Counted from the stretch's first letter, positions 1 through 6,868 are shown. The stretch: 8,050 bases of DNA from Bacillota bacterium (GCA_024650095.1 JANKMV010000083.1:1-8050), one strand, 5' to 3'. Notes: generated by a model from the sequence alone, not told the origin. Made by a program: numbers and translations.

Positions 1-924
1 GTTATTTTAGCGTATATTTTAAATCCCTTGGTAGAATTCCTGGAAAATCGCCGAGTGCCGCGTTCTTTGGGGATTTTACTTATTTATGCGGTTTTTTTTA
101 TTGCAGGCTTCATCTTTAGTGTCACTGTCATTCCTAGCTTAATTAATGATTTGCAGAAGCTCGGAGAGATGGTGCCACAGTATACGGAGCAATTCCAACA
201 GTTTTTATTTAATCTGCAGTCTAACTATCGGCGTATTAATCTACCAGAGAGTCTCCGTCTAGCTCTAGACCAAAATATACTTGAATTACAAATAGGGGTA
301 CAGGCAGTGCTTGAGCGGGCCACTGGCACTGTTTTAAGTATTTTTTCTAATCTAATGACTATTCTAGTTATTCCCTTAGTCGTTTACTATATCTTGAGAG
401 ACATGGATAGTCTCAAACGATCTCTGGTGCTCTTGTTCCCTAAGAAGTACCGCAACTGGATCACCTCCATGGGGAGCGAAATGGATCGGACACTGGGCGC
501 TTATTTTCGGGGTATGCTCATTATTTGCTTTTTGGTTGGTTTCATGACGTATCTTGGCTTAGTTGTGGTGGGATTAGATTTTGCCCTTATTCTTGGCATT
601 ATTTCTGGTTTGACTAACATCATACCCTATTTTGGTCCCATTATTGGGGCTATTCCCGCTATTCTTCTTGCATTATTAACCTCGCCAAGCCAAGTGATGA
701 AGGTCATTTTGGTCTATGTAATTGTACAGCAGTTGGAAAGCCAGGTTATTGCTCCGCAAATCCTCGGTCGCAGTCTGGGCTTACATCCCTTAGTCGTGAT
801 TATCATTTTAATTGTGGGGGGTAAATTCTTTGGTTTACCTGGCTTAATTTTCGCGGTTCCTCTGACAGCCATCATTCGTATCTTTTTAAAACATGCGGTG
901 GACCTGGCAGCCAATCGACCCTAA
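1..924 (+). CDS. AI-2E family transporter (UPF0118 membrane protein), 5'-truncated by window
   Basis: The reading frame is open from the first base, so the gene begins upstream of the window; 307 codons are present and the family is usually about 340-370 residues, so roughly the first membrane segment is missing. An internal TTG at 28 is not a credible start because in-frame sequence before it (VILAYILNPL) already matches the family. Several hydrophobic helices are visible, around residues 28-50, 110-130, 165-195, 195-225 and 255-290 of the visible part, together with the hallmark NIIPYFGPIIGAIPA stretch and the later QQLESQVIAPQILGR region. The family (PF01594) is a polytopic inner-membrane permease; members have been linked to autoinducer-2 export or Na+/H+ antiport, but the substrate here cannot be read from sequence. 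The gene next to alaS in B. subtilis, yrrI, is of this family. No convincing terminator follows it; six Ts at 925-930 have no stem before them. Confidence 0.93.
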   Translation, partial: VILAYILNPLVEFLENRRVPRSLGILLIYAVFFIAGFIFSVTVIPSLINDLQKLGEMVPQYTEQFQQFLFNLQSNYRRINLPESLRLALDQNILELQIGVQAVLERATGTVLSIFSNLMTILVIPLVVYYILRDMDSLKRSLVLLFPKKYRNWITSMGSEMDRTLGAYFRGMLIICFLVGFMTYLGLVVVGLDFALILGIISGLTNIIPYFGPIIGAIPAILLALLTSPSQVMKVILVYVIVQQLESQVIAPQILGRSLGLHPLVVIIILIVGGKFFGLPGLIFAVPLTAIIRIFLKHAVDLAANRP

Positions 925-970
925 TTTTTTATCGTAGTAGCTAAGCGCATCAACAGTAAGTGTGCAGAAA

Positions 971-981
971 ATGTTTTACAT
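971..981. repeat. Inverted repeat ATGT-TTT-ACAT upstream of the alaS promoter
   Basis: ATGT and ACAT arms flank a TTT centre. The element resembles the ATGCTTTGCAT repeat at 1032-1042 in nine of eleven positions, and the two differences fall at symmetric positions so that both stay inverted repeats. It may be the upstream half of a two-site operator, but short repeats of this size also arise by chance in AT-rich spacers. Confidence 0.35.
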
Positions 982-1026
982 GTTGGCTTATCTGGCCTTT
1001 GTACATCTTTTGTCATCGTCAGTTTA

Positions 1027-1056
1027 TTGACATGCTTTGCATTCCTCTTATATAAT
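1027..1056 (+). promoter_or_regulatory. Sigma-A type promoter for alaS and the downstream operon
   Basis: A perfect -35 box TTGACA (1027-1032) is followed after 18 bp by a perfect -10 box TATAAT (1051-1056). Transcription should start near 1063-1065, giving a leader of about 23 nt before the alaS ATG at 1088. Both hexamers match the housekeeping consensus exactly, which implies strong basal expression unless repressed. The spacer contains an ATGCTTTGCAT inverted repeat (1032-1042), a possible operator. Confidence 0.9.
1032..1042. repeat. Inverted repeat ATGC-TTT-GCAT in the promoter spacer, possible operator
   Basis: ATGC and GCAT arms flank a TTT centre, and the repeat lies between the -35 and -10 boxes (sharing the last base of the -35). 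This is a classical place for a repressor to block RNA polymerase. It pairs with the related repeat at 971-981, 61 bp upstream centre to centre. No regulator is identified in the window. Confidence 0.35.
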
Positions 1057-1073
1057 GGACTTTGATACGATTC

Positions 1074-1081
1074 AGGGAGGG
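1074..1081 (+). promoter_or_regulatory. Ribosome binding site deciding the alaS start
   Basis: AGGGAGGG ends 6 nt before the ATG at 1088. This fixes the start: the longer in-frame reading from TTG at 1037 would begin upstream of the -10 box and could not be on the mRNA made from this promoter. Confidence 0.9.
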
Positions 1082-1087
1082 TTTGGC

Positions 1088-3706
1088 ATGCTGTCCAAAG
1101 ATATCCGGGCTACGTTCTTGGACTTTTTCCAAGAGAAAGATCATTTAATTCTACCGAGTTTTTCATTAATCCCTCAAAATGACCCCACCTTACTGTTAAT
1201 TGGTGCGGGGATGGCACCACTTAAGCCATATTTTACAGGGGAGAAAAAACCTCCTCATCCACGTGTAGCCACGTGTCAAAAGTGCGTGCGCACGCCAGAT
1301 ATTGAACGTGTGGGTCGCACGTCGCGACATGCAACGTTCTTTGAGATGTTAGGCAACTTTTCTTTCGGTGATTATTTTAAGGAAGAGGCCATCTTCTGGG
1401 CGTGGGAACTGGTGACTACGGCGTTTAAATTGCCGGAGGACAAGCTTTATGTCAGCATCTACGAAGATGATGATGAAGCGTTTGATATTTGGCATAAGAA
1501 AGTGGGATTAGCCCCTGATCGTATATTCCGTCTTGGTAAAGCCGATAATTTTTGGGAAATCGGCCAGGGTCCCTGTGGTCCCTGTTCTGAAATATATTAT
1601 GATTTAGGTCCAGAACGTGGCTGCGGCCGCCCGAATTGTGAAGTAGGTTGCGATTGTGACCGCTATATGGAAGTGTGGAACTTGGTCTTTACCCAGTTTA
1701 GTTGCACGGAAAGTGGCGATTACGTACCGTTAACACAGCGTAATATTGATACAGGTGCCGGGCTAGAACGTTTAGCCATTATCTTGCAGGAAGTTAACAA
1801 TCTCTTTGAAATTGATACAGTTAGACCTCTGCTTAATCACTTTTCTCAGGTAACGGACACAAGGTATGGAAAAAATAACGCCAATGATGTATCGCTGCGG
1901 ATTTTAACGGAGCACTTGCGGGGCATTTCCTTTTTGATCGGAGATGGTATTCTTCCGGGTAACGAGGGGCGCGGCTATGTGTTGCGTAGATTGTTACGTC
2001 GTGCCGTACGTCATGGTCAGATTTTAGGCGTCACTGAGCCATTTTTACATAAAGCGGTTACTTTGGTCGTGAGCGAATATGGAAGCTTTTATTCAGAGTT
2101 GGTGCAAGGGCACGAATATATTGAAAAAGTGGTCCGTCTCGAAGAAGAGCGTTTCTATGAAACACTAGAGCAAGGGATGAAAATTCTCACTGAGCTGATG
2201 AATAACACAGGGACAAAAGGTATTTTGTCTGGCGAGGCGGCCTTTAAATTATATGATACCTATGGATTTCCCATTGACTTAACTAAAGAAATTCTTGAAG
2301 AAAAAGAGCTACTTTTGGATGAAGAAGGATTTACAGCTGCGTTGGAAGCCCAGCGGAAGCGGGCGCGCTCTGCCCGTAGTCATACTGTCTACGATAGCGA
2401 TGAAAACGCTTATCAGAGTGTGCGTGGGCTTGTCAGCGAATTTAGCGGTTATGATATGCTCGCCGCAGAAAGTCAAGTCTTGGCTGTCCTTAAAGAAGGT
2501 GAACGGGTAGCTGAGGTTACCATCAAAGACGAAGTGGAAGTGGTGCTGGCGAAAACACCATTTTACGGTGAACGTGGCGGCCAGGTTGGTGATAGCGGTC
2601 AGATTATGTCTGCCACTATGACCATGGATGTCGTCGACACCATCATTACACCAGACGGACAGGTCATCCATCGTGGCGTGATCACCAAAGGCGTTTTGCG
2701 TGAAGGCGATCGTGTCCACGCCACTGTTACAGCAAATAAACGCGAAGATGTCTGCCGCAATCATACGGCTACTCATTTGTTGCATAAAGCCCTGCGAGAC
2801 GTCCTGGGAGGACATGTGAACCAAGCAGGTTCGCAAGTTTCTAGGGAGCGGCTACGTTTTGATTTTAACCATTTAAGCTCGCTCTCACCGGAGCAATTAA
2901 ACACAGTGGAACAACAAGTCAATGAAAAGATTTGGGAAAATCTCTCCGTAGATGTTACACTGGCTAGCTTGGATGAAGCCCGGGACATGGGAGCTACAGC
3001 TCTTTTTGATGATAAATATGGTGAATCGGTCCGCGTGGTACGAGTGGGTGATTATAGTATGGAACTTTGTGGTGGTACACACGTGCATAACGCGGGAGAA
3101 ATTGGCTTATTTAAGATTGTTTCCGAAGCGGGTATTGGCGCTGGACTGCGTCGCATTGAGGCGGTCACTGGAGCCGGCGCGTATCAATGGTTTAGTGCAC
3201 GTAATCAAGTGTTGGAACAGGCTGCCGCACAACTAAAAGGAAGTGCACTGCAACTCCCCGAGAAAATTAGTGGACTTCAAACAGAAAATAGAGAATTACA
3301 ACGTGAAAATCAACGTCTGCAGCTAAAACTGGCTGGCATGGAAGTGGATGGGCTACTAGATGATGTGTCTCTTAAAAGTGGAGTGCCGGTGCTTAGCGCC
3401 CATGTTAGCGCCGGGAATATGGAAACATTACGGGAAATGGGCGATCGCTTAAAGAATAAACTAAAGTCTGGGGTCGTTGTGCTAGGCGCCATTGCAGAGG
3501 GTAAAGTGTTATTGGTGGGTGCGGTTACCACAGATTTGGTAAAGTTAGGCTATCATGCAGGTAAACTGGTGGGTGAAATCGCTAAATTGACGGGTGGTGG
3601 CGGTGGTGGCCGTGCAGACATGGCACAAGCAGGCGGAAAAGATCCAAATCAACTAGACAATGCTTTAAAAAAAGTTGATGATTTAGTGCAAAGGCAAAAG
3701 AAATAA
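1088..3706 (+). CDS. alaS: Alanine--tRNA ligase (AlaRS)
   Basis: Cytoplasmic class II synthetase that charges tRNA-Ala with alanine and deacylates mischarged Ser/Gly-tRNA-Ala. The 872-residue product has the full architecture: an N-terminal catalytic domain (about 1-240) with the DTGAGLERL motif from D221; a tRNA-recognition helical domain; an editing domain with the zinc ligands H559 and H563 (HTATH) and C661 and H665 (CGGTH); a coiled-coil linker rich in Leu, Gln and Glu (about 725-755); and the C-terminal DHHA1 domain with the G836-G841 glycine run followed by RADMAQAGGKD. The catalytic domain contains a Cys-rich stretch (CGRPNCEVGCDCD) typical of clostridial-type AlaRS. All key residues are present, so it should be active. 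It is first in the operon behind a strong promoter, with no T-box leader. ireB follows after 64 nt. Confidence 0.99.
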   Translation: MLSKDIRATFLDFFQEKDHLILPSFSLIPQNDPTLLLIGAGMAPLKPYFTGEKKPPHPRVATCQKCVRTPDIERVGRTSRHATFFEMLGNFSFGDYFKEEAIFWAWELVTTAFKLPEDKLYVSIYEDDDEAFDIWHKKVGLAPDRIFRLGKADNFWEIGQGPCGPCSEIYYDLGPERGCGRPNCEVGCDCDRYMEVWNLVFTQFSCTESGDYVPLTQRNIDTGAGLERLAIILQEVNNLFEIDTVRPLLNHFSQVTDTRYGKNNANDVSLRILTEHLRGISFLIGDGILPGNEGRGYVLRRLLRRAVRHGQILGVTEPFLHKAVTLVVSEYGSFYSELVQGHEYIEKVVRLEEERFYETLEQGMKILTELMNNTGTKGILSGEAAFKLYDTYGFPIDLTKEILEEKELLLDEEGFTAALEAQRKRARSARSHTVYDSDENAYQSVRGLVSEFSGYDMLAAESQVLAVLKEGERVAEVTIKDEVEVVLAKTPFYGERGGQVGDSGQIMSATMTMDVVDTIITPDGQVIHRGVITKGVLREGDRVHATVTANKREDVCRNHTATHLLHKALRDVLGGHVNQAGSQVSRERLRFDFNHLSSLSPEQLNTVEQQVNEKIWENLSVDVTLASLDEARDMGATALFDDKYGESVRVVRVGDYSMELCGGTHVHNAGEIGLFKIVSEAGIGAGLRRIEAVTGAGAYQWFSARNQVLEQAAAQLKGSALQLPEKISGLQTENRELQRENQRLQLKLAGMEVDGLLDDVSLKSGVPVLSAHVSAGNMETLREMGDRLKNKLKSGVVVLGAIAEGKVLLVGAVTTDLVKLGYHAGKLVGEIAKLTGGGGGGRADMAQAGGKDPNQLDNALKKVDDLVQRQKK

Positions 3707-3770
3707 AGAGGTAATATTTACATCAGGGTAGAATACATCTAATTAATGATCCTGCCGTGGGGGTGAAGGT

Positions 3771-4037
3771 ATGGAATCTTTTGATCAGACAATGAAGTTT
3801 AAGCGAACTGCAGACGATGAAACGTACCAGGCTAAAGATGTGTTTTCTGTGGTGTACGGTGCACTAAAGGAAAAAGGCTACAATCCCATTAACCAGATTG
3901 TAGGCTATCTCCTTTCCGGTGATCCCGCCTATATCACGAGCCACCAAAATGCTAGAGTGCTTATCCGAAAGCTAGAACGAGATGAGTTATTGGAAGAATT
4001 GGTGGCTTCGTATCTTACTACGCTTGATAACGAGTAA
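3771..4037 (+). CDS. ireB: IreB/ReoM family regulatory phosphoprotein (UPF0297)
   Basis: An 88-residue soluble protein (PF06135; YrzL in B. subtilis). The conserved core [20 protein letters not shown] is present, followed by a downstream AR...RDE..EEL helix. In Enterococcus faecalis IreB, and its Listeria homologue ReoM, an N-terminal threonine is phosphorylated by the PASTA-domain Ser/Thr kinase (IreK/PrkA); ReoM controls ClpCP-dependent turnover of MurA, the first committed enzyme of peptidoglycan synthesis. Thr7 (DQTMKF) aligns with that phosphorylated position, while the Thr4 found in IreB is Phe here. GGGGGTG at 3759-3765 is a good Shine-Dalgarno 5 nt from the ATG. The TAA stop overlaps the next gene's ATG by one base. 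Family and role are well established; kinase control in this organism is inferred. Confidence 0.96.
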   Translation: MESFDQTMKFKRTADDETYQAKDVFSVVYGALKEKGYNPINQIVGYLLSGDPAYITSHQNARVLIRKLERDELLEELVASYLTTLDNE

Positions 4038-4987
4038 TGATGGAATATCGTATTCTGGGAAAGACGGGAATCCGTGTTTCCCGTCTTTGTTTTGGCACAC
4101 TTACACTGGGACCACTACAGTCCAATCTAGCGCTTGAGGATGGAGCCCGCTTGCTTGAAATCGCATTCGAGGCGGGCGTCAATTTTTTGGATACAGCAGA
4201 CCTGTATGGTACCTATCCCTATATCCGGCAAGCGATTCGTCATCGCATAGAGAGGCCAGTTATCGCGTCTAAATCATACGATTATACACGTGCTGGCATG
4301 AAGGAGAGTCTGCAACGGGCATTAACAGAGATGGACGTACCCTGCGTGGATATCTTTATGTTACACGAACAGGAGTCCCACTTAACATTAGCAGGCCATC
4401 GTGCCGCGCTAGAGTATTTATTTGAAGCCAAGGAAGCTGGACTCGTGCGTGCGGTGGGCTTTTCCTGTCATACCGTGGCAGCGGTGCGCGCAGCATTATC
4501 CATGCCCGAAATTGATGTGATACACCCCTTGGTTAATGAGCGGGGGGTCGGCGTGCAAGATGGTACAGCCGCTGAGATGCTCACAGCTGTAAAGCAGTTA
4601 CACCAAACAGGCATGGGTATCTTTGCCATGAAACCGTTGGGGGGCGGCCATCTCATCCCTAATAGTGATGTGGCCTTTCGCTATGTGTTGGAACAGTCTT
4701 GCCTCGATGCCATTGCCGTGGGGATGGTAACAGCTGAGGAAGTCACCTATAACTGTGCGCTCTTTGCAGGAGAAGCGGTATCGCACACAGTGGCGGAAAT
4801 ACTGCGTCAAAAGAAACGTAGCCTGCAGGTGCAGGCGTGGTGCACCGGCTGTGGTACCTGTACAACGTACTGCCCGCAAGGCGCACTGCATGTGGAAAAT
4901 GGACAAGTTGTAGTTGCCACAGATCATTGCATTCTTTGTGGTTATTGTGGGGCGCATTGCCCTGATTTTTGTCTAAAAATCTATTAA
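4037..4987 (+). CDS. Aldo/keto reductase with C-terminal 2x[4Fe-4S] ferredoxin domain
   Basis: A 316-residue two-domain oxidoreductase of the COG1453 kind. The N-terminal TIM-barrel AKR domain (about 1-260) opens with the family motif LGKTGIRVS and keeps the whole catalytic tetrad: D52, Y57, K79 and H110. The C-terminal domain has two CxxCxxCxxxCP motifs, C269/C272/C275/C279 and C298/C301/C304/C308, each expected to hold a [4Fe-4S] cluster, so electrons could pass between ferredoxin and NAD(P)H or the substrate. The substrate is unknown and there is no signal peptide. Start: ATGATG at 4037-4042 overlaps the ireB stop (TAATG) and no strong Shine-Dalgarno lies in front, which suggests translation coupled to ireB; ATG 4040 is an alternative. 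A strong terminator-like hairpin lies within codons 8-18. The gene separates ireB and ruvX, which are adjacent in B. subtilis. Confidence 0.93.
   Translation: MMEYRILGKTGIRVSRLCFGTLTLGPLQSNLALEDGARLLEIAFEAGVNFLDTADLYGTYPYIRQAIRHRIERPVIASKSYDYTRAGMKESLQRALTEMDVPCVDIFMLHEQESHLTLAGHRAALEYLFEAKEAGLVRAVGFSCHTVAAVRAALSMPEIDVIHPLVNERGVGVQDGTAAEMLTAVKQLHQTGMGIFAMKPLGGGHLIPNSDVAFRYVLEQSCLDAIAVGMVTAEEVTYNCALFAGEAVSHTVAEILRQKKRSLQVQAWCTGCGTCTTYCPQGALHVENGQVVVATDHCILCGYCGAHCPDFCLKIY
4060..4095 (+). terminator. Intragenic terminator-like hairpin at the 5' end of the aldo/keto reductase gene
   Basis: AAAGACGGGAA (4060-4070) and TTCCCGTCTTT (4078-4088) form a perfect 11-bp stem with a 7-nt loop, and the RNA continues GTTTTGG, giving an A-rich upstream and T-rich downstream flank as in an intrinsic terminator. 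It begins 23 nt after the ireB stop and ATG of the next gene, so it could end alaS-ireB transcripts or act as a translation-dependent attenuator. The T run is interrupted by one G. The structure is directly visible; its activity is inference. Confidence 0.5.
4821..4846 (+). repeat. Overlapping small hairpins at the AKR/ferredoxin domain junction
   Basis: GCCTGCA (4821-4827) and TGCAGGC (4830-4836) form a 7-bp inverted repeat with a 2-base centre. GGTGCA (4828-4833) and TGCACC (4841-4846) form an overlapping, mutually exclusive 6-bp stem with a 7-nt loop. They encode the linker just before the first ferredoxin cysteine motif. They may be chance products of coding sequence. Confidence 0.25.
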
Positions 4988-4991
4988 TATT

Positions 4992-4997
4992 GAGGAG
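4992..4997 (+). promoter_or_regulatory. Ribosome binding site deciding the ruvX start
   Basis: GAGGAG lies 4 nt before the ATG at 5002. It picks that ATG over an in-frame upstream start at 4969, which would overlap the previous gene and add 11 residues not typical of the family. Confidence 0.85.
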
Positions 4998-5001
4998 TTT
5001 T

Positions 5002-5436
5002 ATGCGGATACTGGGATTGGACGTGGGTGACCGCACCATCGGAGTCGCGGTTAGTGATGAACTGGGTTGGACAGCACAGGGTCTAGAAGTCATTCGGCGC
5101 AGTGACTGGGTTAAGGACCTGCAACGTTTACGTGAATTGTGTGAGCAATATTCCGTAACGCGACTTGTTGTGGGGTATCCTAAAAATATGAATGGCACCA
5201 TCGGCCCGCGCGCTGAAATTTCAGCAGCTTTTGCCGAACGCATCTCACAGGAACTAGAAATACCGGCTACATTATGGGATGAGCGGCTCACAACCATGGA
5301 GGCAGAGCGCATGCTAATTTCCGCCGATGTTAGTCGTAAGAAGCGACGTAAAGTCATTGATAAAATGGCCGCTGTCTTAATTCTGCAAAATTACCTACAG
5401 GCCCACTCCGCTTCTGGTTCGGATAAAAACCGGTAA
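5002..5436 (+). CDS. ruvX: Holliday junction resolvase-like protein RuvX/YqgF (putative pre-16S rRNA nuclease)
   Basis: A 144-residue RNase H-fold protein (PF03652), normal length for the family. It begins [19 protein letters not shown], with catalytic Asp7 on the first strand. It continues with [10 protein letters not shown], the WDERLTT motif carrying a second acidic residue, and a C-terminal [14 protein letters not shown] helix with the last conserved Asp. E. coli YqgF takes part in processing the 5' end of 16S rRNA, while other homologues resolve Holliday junctions, so the exact role here is open. It is essential in several bacteria. It starts 14 nt after the aldo/keto reductase stop, in the same operon, and is followed by a 53-nt gap before yrzB. 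All expected motifs are intact. Confidence 0.97.
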   Translation: MRILGLDVGDRTIGVAVSDELGWTAQGLEVIRRSDWVKDLQRLRELCEQYSVTRLVVGYPKNMNGTIGPRAEISAAFAERISQELEIPATLWDERLTTMEAERMLISADVSRKKRRKVIDKMAAVLILQNYLQAHSASGSDKNR

Positions 5437-5473
5437 AACTGTAAAGAATATGGGCGTTTACTCAATTGAAGAA

Positions 5474-5480
5474 AGAGGTG
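5474..5480 (+). promoter_or_regulatory. Ribosome binding site deciding the yrzB start
   Basis: AGAGGTG lies 9 nt before the ATG at 5490. It rules out the in-frame TTG at 5466, which lies upstream of the site and would make the Shine-Dalgarno part of the coding region. Confidence 0.8.
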
Positions 5481-5489
5481 TATAATATA

Positions 5490-5789
5490 ATGACAGAGTT
5501 GCATGATGAGGTTGTAACGTTAGTGGACGAAGAAGGAAAAGAACACGACTTTATGGTGCTTGACATTATCATGGTAAATGAAAGTGAATATGCCATTATG
5601 ATTCCCACACTTGCCACCGATGAAGAAGTTGCAGAAGAAGAACAAGAAGCCATTATTTTCCGCATTGATGAAACAGAGGGAGAACAGGCATTAACCGTCG
5701 TGGAAGACGACGCAGAATGGGATGCTGTTGCTGCTGCGTGGGAAGAACTGGCTGATTTAGGTGATGATGAAGAGGACGACGAAGAATAA
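5490..5789 (+). CDS. yrzB: DUF1292 domain-containing acidic protein (YrzB family)
   Basis: A 99-residue soluble protein of unknown function (PF06949, UPF0473). The family signature is clear: an N-terminal VTLVDEEGKEHDFMVLDII strand region, the EYAIMIP strand, an acidic middle, FRIDE, and a C-terminal DAEWDAVAAAWEEL helix. By my count 38 of 99 residues are Asp or Glu, with only one Lys and one Arg, and the last eight residues are all acidic; the predicted isoelectric point would be very low. Members sit between ruvX and mltG across Firmicutes, as here. Proposed roles are speculative and none can be read from the sequence. It is separated from mltG by 29 nt, with no terminator between. Confidence 0.95.
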   Translation: MTELHDEVVTLVDEEGKEHDFMVLDIIMVNESEYAIMIPTLATDEEVAEEEQEAIIFRIDETEGEQALTVVEDDAEWDAVAAAWEELADLGDDEEDDEE

Positions 5790-5818
5790 ATGGAGCGGGA
5801 AACACGGAGGTTTTCTGT

Positions 5819-6856
5819 ATGACAATGGGGAAAGCACAACGACTGCTACTGGGGATTTTTATCCTGTTGCTCGTCGCGGCAGGCTTGTTTGCCATACAAT
5901 TAAATATTTGGCTAAAACCTGTGCCAGCCATGGCTCAAGAACCCGTAATGGTATCCATACCGTCCGGTTCTTCCTCCATGGGGATCGCTAACATCTTGGC
6001 AGAGAATAAACTTGTACGCCATGCCACTGTGTTTCGTTATTATGCCAAATTTCGCGGTATGGACCAGGAGCTACAAGCCGGTAACTACATTTTGAGTTTT
6101 GGTATGACTATGGATGAGATACTGCGCGAACTATTAGAAGGAAATGTGTATAGGCCTACACAAACCGTAACTATTCCCGAAGGGTATACGATAGAGCAAA
6201 TAGCCCAACGTCTGGAAATGACGGGTTTGGTGGAAGCCAAAACCTTTATGGAACTGGTGAAAGATTCGGTGCCAGAATTGGGCAAGGTGTTACCGGGTCA
6301 ACGTTACGCTATGGAAGGTTATCTTTTTCCAGACACATATGAATTCGATGTCAATGTAACACCAGAGCAAATTTTACACCGTATGCAAGCGCGCTTGGCG
6401 GAAGTTCTAACGCCTGAAATGCGTGCCCGAGCAGACCAATTGGGATTGGAATTGCATGAAGTATTAACATTGGCGTCTTTGGTAGAGCGGGAAGTTCTCG
6501 CGGCTGCCGAACGGGATGTGGTGGCTGATGTGATGTACAATCGACTTGAAAAACAAATGCCACTGCAGCTTTGTGCTTCTGTAATTTATGCTCTAGGTGT
6601 ACACAAAACGGAGATAACCATCCAGGACACGAAAGTGGATTCCCCCTATAACACCTATCAACATGCAGGTCTTCCTCCTGGACCCATTGCCTCACCGGGT
6701 AAATCGGCCATCAACGCAGTGCTTTACCCAGCAGATGTAGATTACCTTTACTATGTGGTAAAAGGTGATGGTAGTGGATCGCACTATTTTGGTCGCACAC
6801 TGGCGGAGCACAATGCCAATATACGTAAATCACAACAGAATGAAAAAAATCGGTAA
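5819..6856 (+). CDS. mltG: Endolytic peptidoglycan transglycosylase MltG (YceG-like)
   Basis: A 345-residue single-pass membrane protein that cuts nascent glycan strands and so sets their length, acting with the peptidoglycan polymerases outside the membrane. The N-terminus has one transmembrane helix (about 8-31) preceded by Lys and Arg, without a lipobox, so it is an inner-membrane anchor. A LysM-like subdomain follows (about 44-145, including VTIPEGYTIEQIAQRL). The catalytic YceG domain has EGYLFPDTYEF (166-176), SLVERE with probable catalytic Glu223 (aligned with E. coli Glu218), LQLCASVIYALG, SPYNTY (275-280) and GLPPGPI (284-290), then a YFGRTLAEHNANI tail. CGGAGG at 5805-5810 lies 8 nt before the chosen ATG; a second ATG at 5825 is too distant from it. 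It corresponds to B. subtilis yrrL. The U32 gene follows after 12 nt. Confidence 0.97.
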   Translation: MTMGKAQRLLLGIFILLLVAAGLFAIQLNIWLKPVPAMAQEPVMVSIPSGSSSMGIANILAENKLVRHATVFRYYAKFRGMDQELQAGNYILSFGMTMDEILRELLEGNVYRPTQTVTIPEGYTIEQIAQRLEMTGLVEAKTFMELVKDSVPELGKVLPGQRYAMEGYLFPDTYEFDVNVTPEQILHRMQARLAEVLTPEMRARADQLGLELHEVLTLASLVEREVLAAAERDVVADVMYNRLEKQMPLQLCASVIYALGVHKTEITIQDTKVDSPYNTYQHAGLPPGPIASPGKSAINAVLYPADVDYLYYVVKGDGSGSHYFGRTLAEHNANIRKSQQNEKNR

Positions 6857-6868
6857 GTAGGCGTTTAG

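Noticed and set aside
925..930. Six Ts after the AI-2E gene as a terminator
   Set aside because: No stable stem precedes them; only a 3-bp TGG-CAG-CCA is present.
1037..1087. Longer alaS reading from TTG at 1037
   Set aside because: This codon lies inside the promoter upstream of the -10 box. The ATG at 1088 has a strong ribosome binding site and matches the normal AlaRS N-terminus.
1116..1135. Stem TCTTGGA/TCCAAGA early in alaS
   Set aside because: A 7-bp stem with a 5-nt loop and no T run. Several such stems are expected by chance in 8 kb, although the position early in a gene resembles the two stronger cases.
1260..1339. Cluster of palindromes in alaS (CACGTG twice, GCGTGCGCACGC, GTCGCGAC)
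   Set aside because: Explained by repeated CGT, GTG and CAC codons in a conserved catalytic segment; one or two 12-bp palindromes are expected by chance.
2309..2836. Antisense open frame opposite alaS (175 codons), and other minus-strand frames such as 4743-5357 and 7580-8020
   Set aside because: They lie opposite well-supported genes, have no family resemblance or ribosome binding sites, and cross gene boundaries.
3593..3610. GGN-repeat run at the end of alaS as a simple repeat
   Set aside because: It encodes the conserved glycine run of the AlaRS DHHA1 domain.
3717..3745. TTTACA, 17 bp, TAATTA as a second promoter before ireB
   Set aside because: The -10 match is poor and the gap is short; operon transcription from alaS is sufficient. 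A weak internal promoter cannot be excluded.
4969..5001. Longer ruvX reading from 4969
   Set aside because: It would overlap the previous gene and add residues not seen in the family; GAGGAG supports the ATG at 5002.
5212..5225. 14-bp palindrome GCTGAAATTTCAGC in ruvX
   Set aside because: About 0.5 such palindromes are expected by chance in this length, and there is no regulatory context.
5414..5433. Stem CTGGTT/AACCGG at the end of ruvX
   Set aside because: Only six pairs including one G-U, with an 8-nt loop, and followed by TAAAACTG rather than a T run, so it is not a terminator.
5457..5486. TTTACT, 18 bp, TATAAT promoter-like pair before yrzB
   Set aside because: The -10-like box lies between the Shine-Dalgarno and the ATG, so transcription would start inside the yrzB start codon and leave out its ribosome binding site. 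It could at most serve mltG. More likely it reflects AT-rich sequence.
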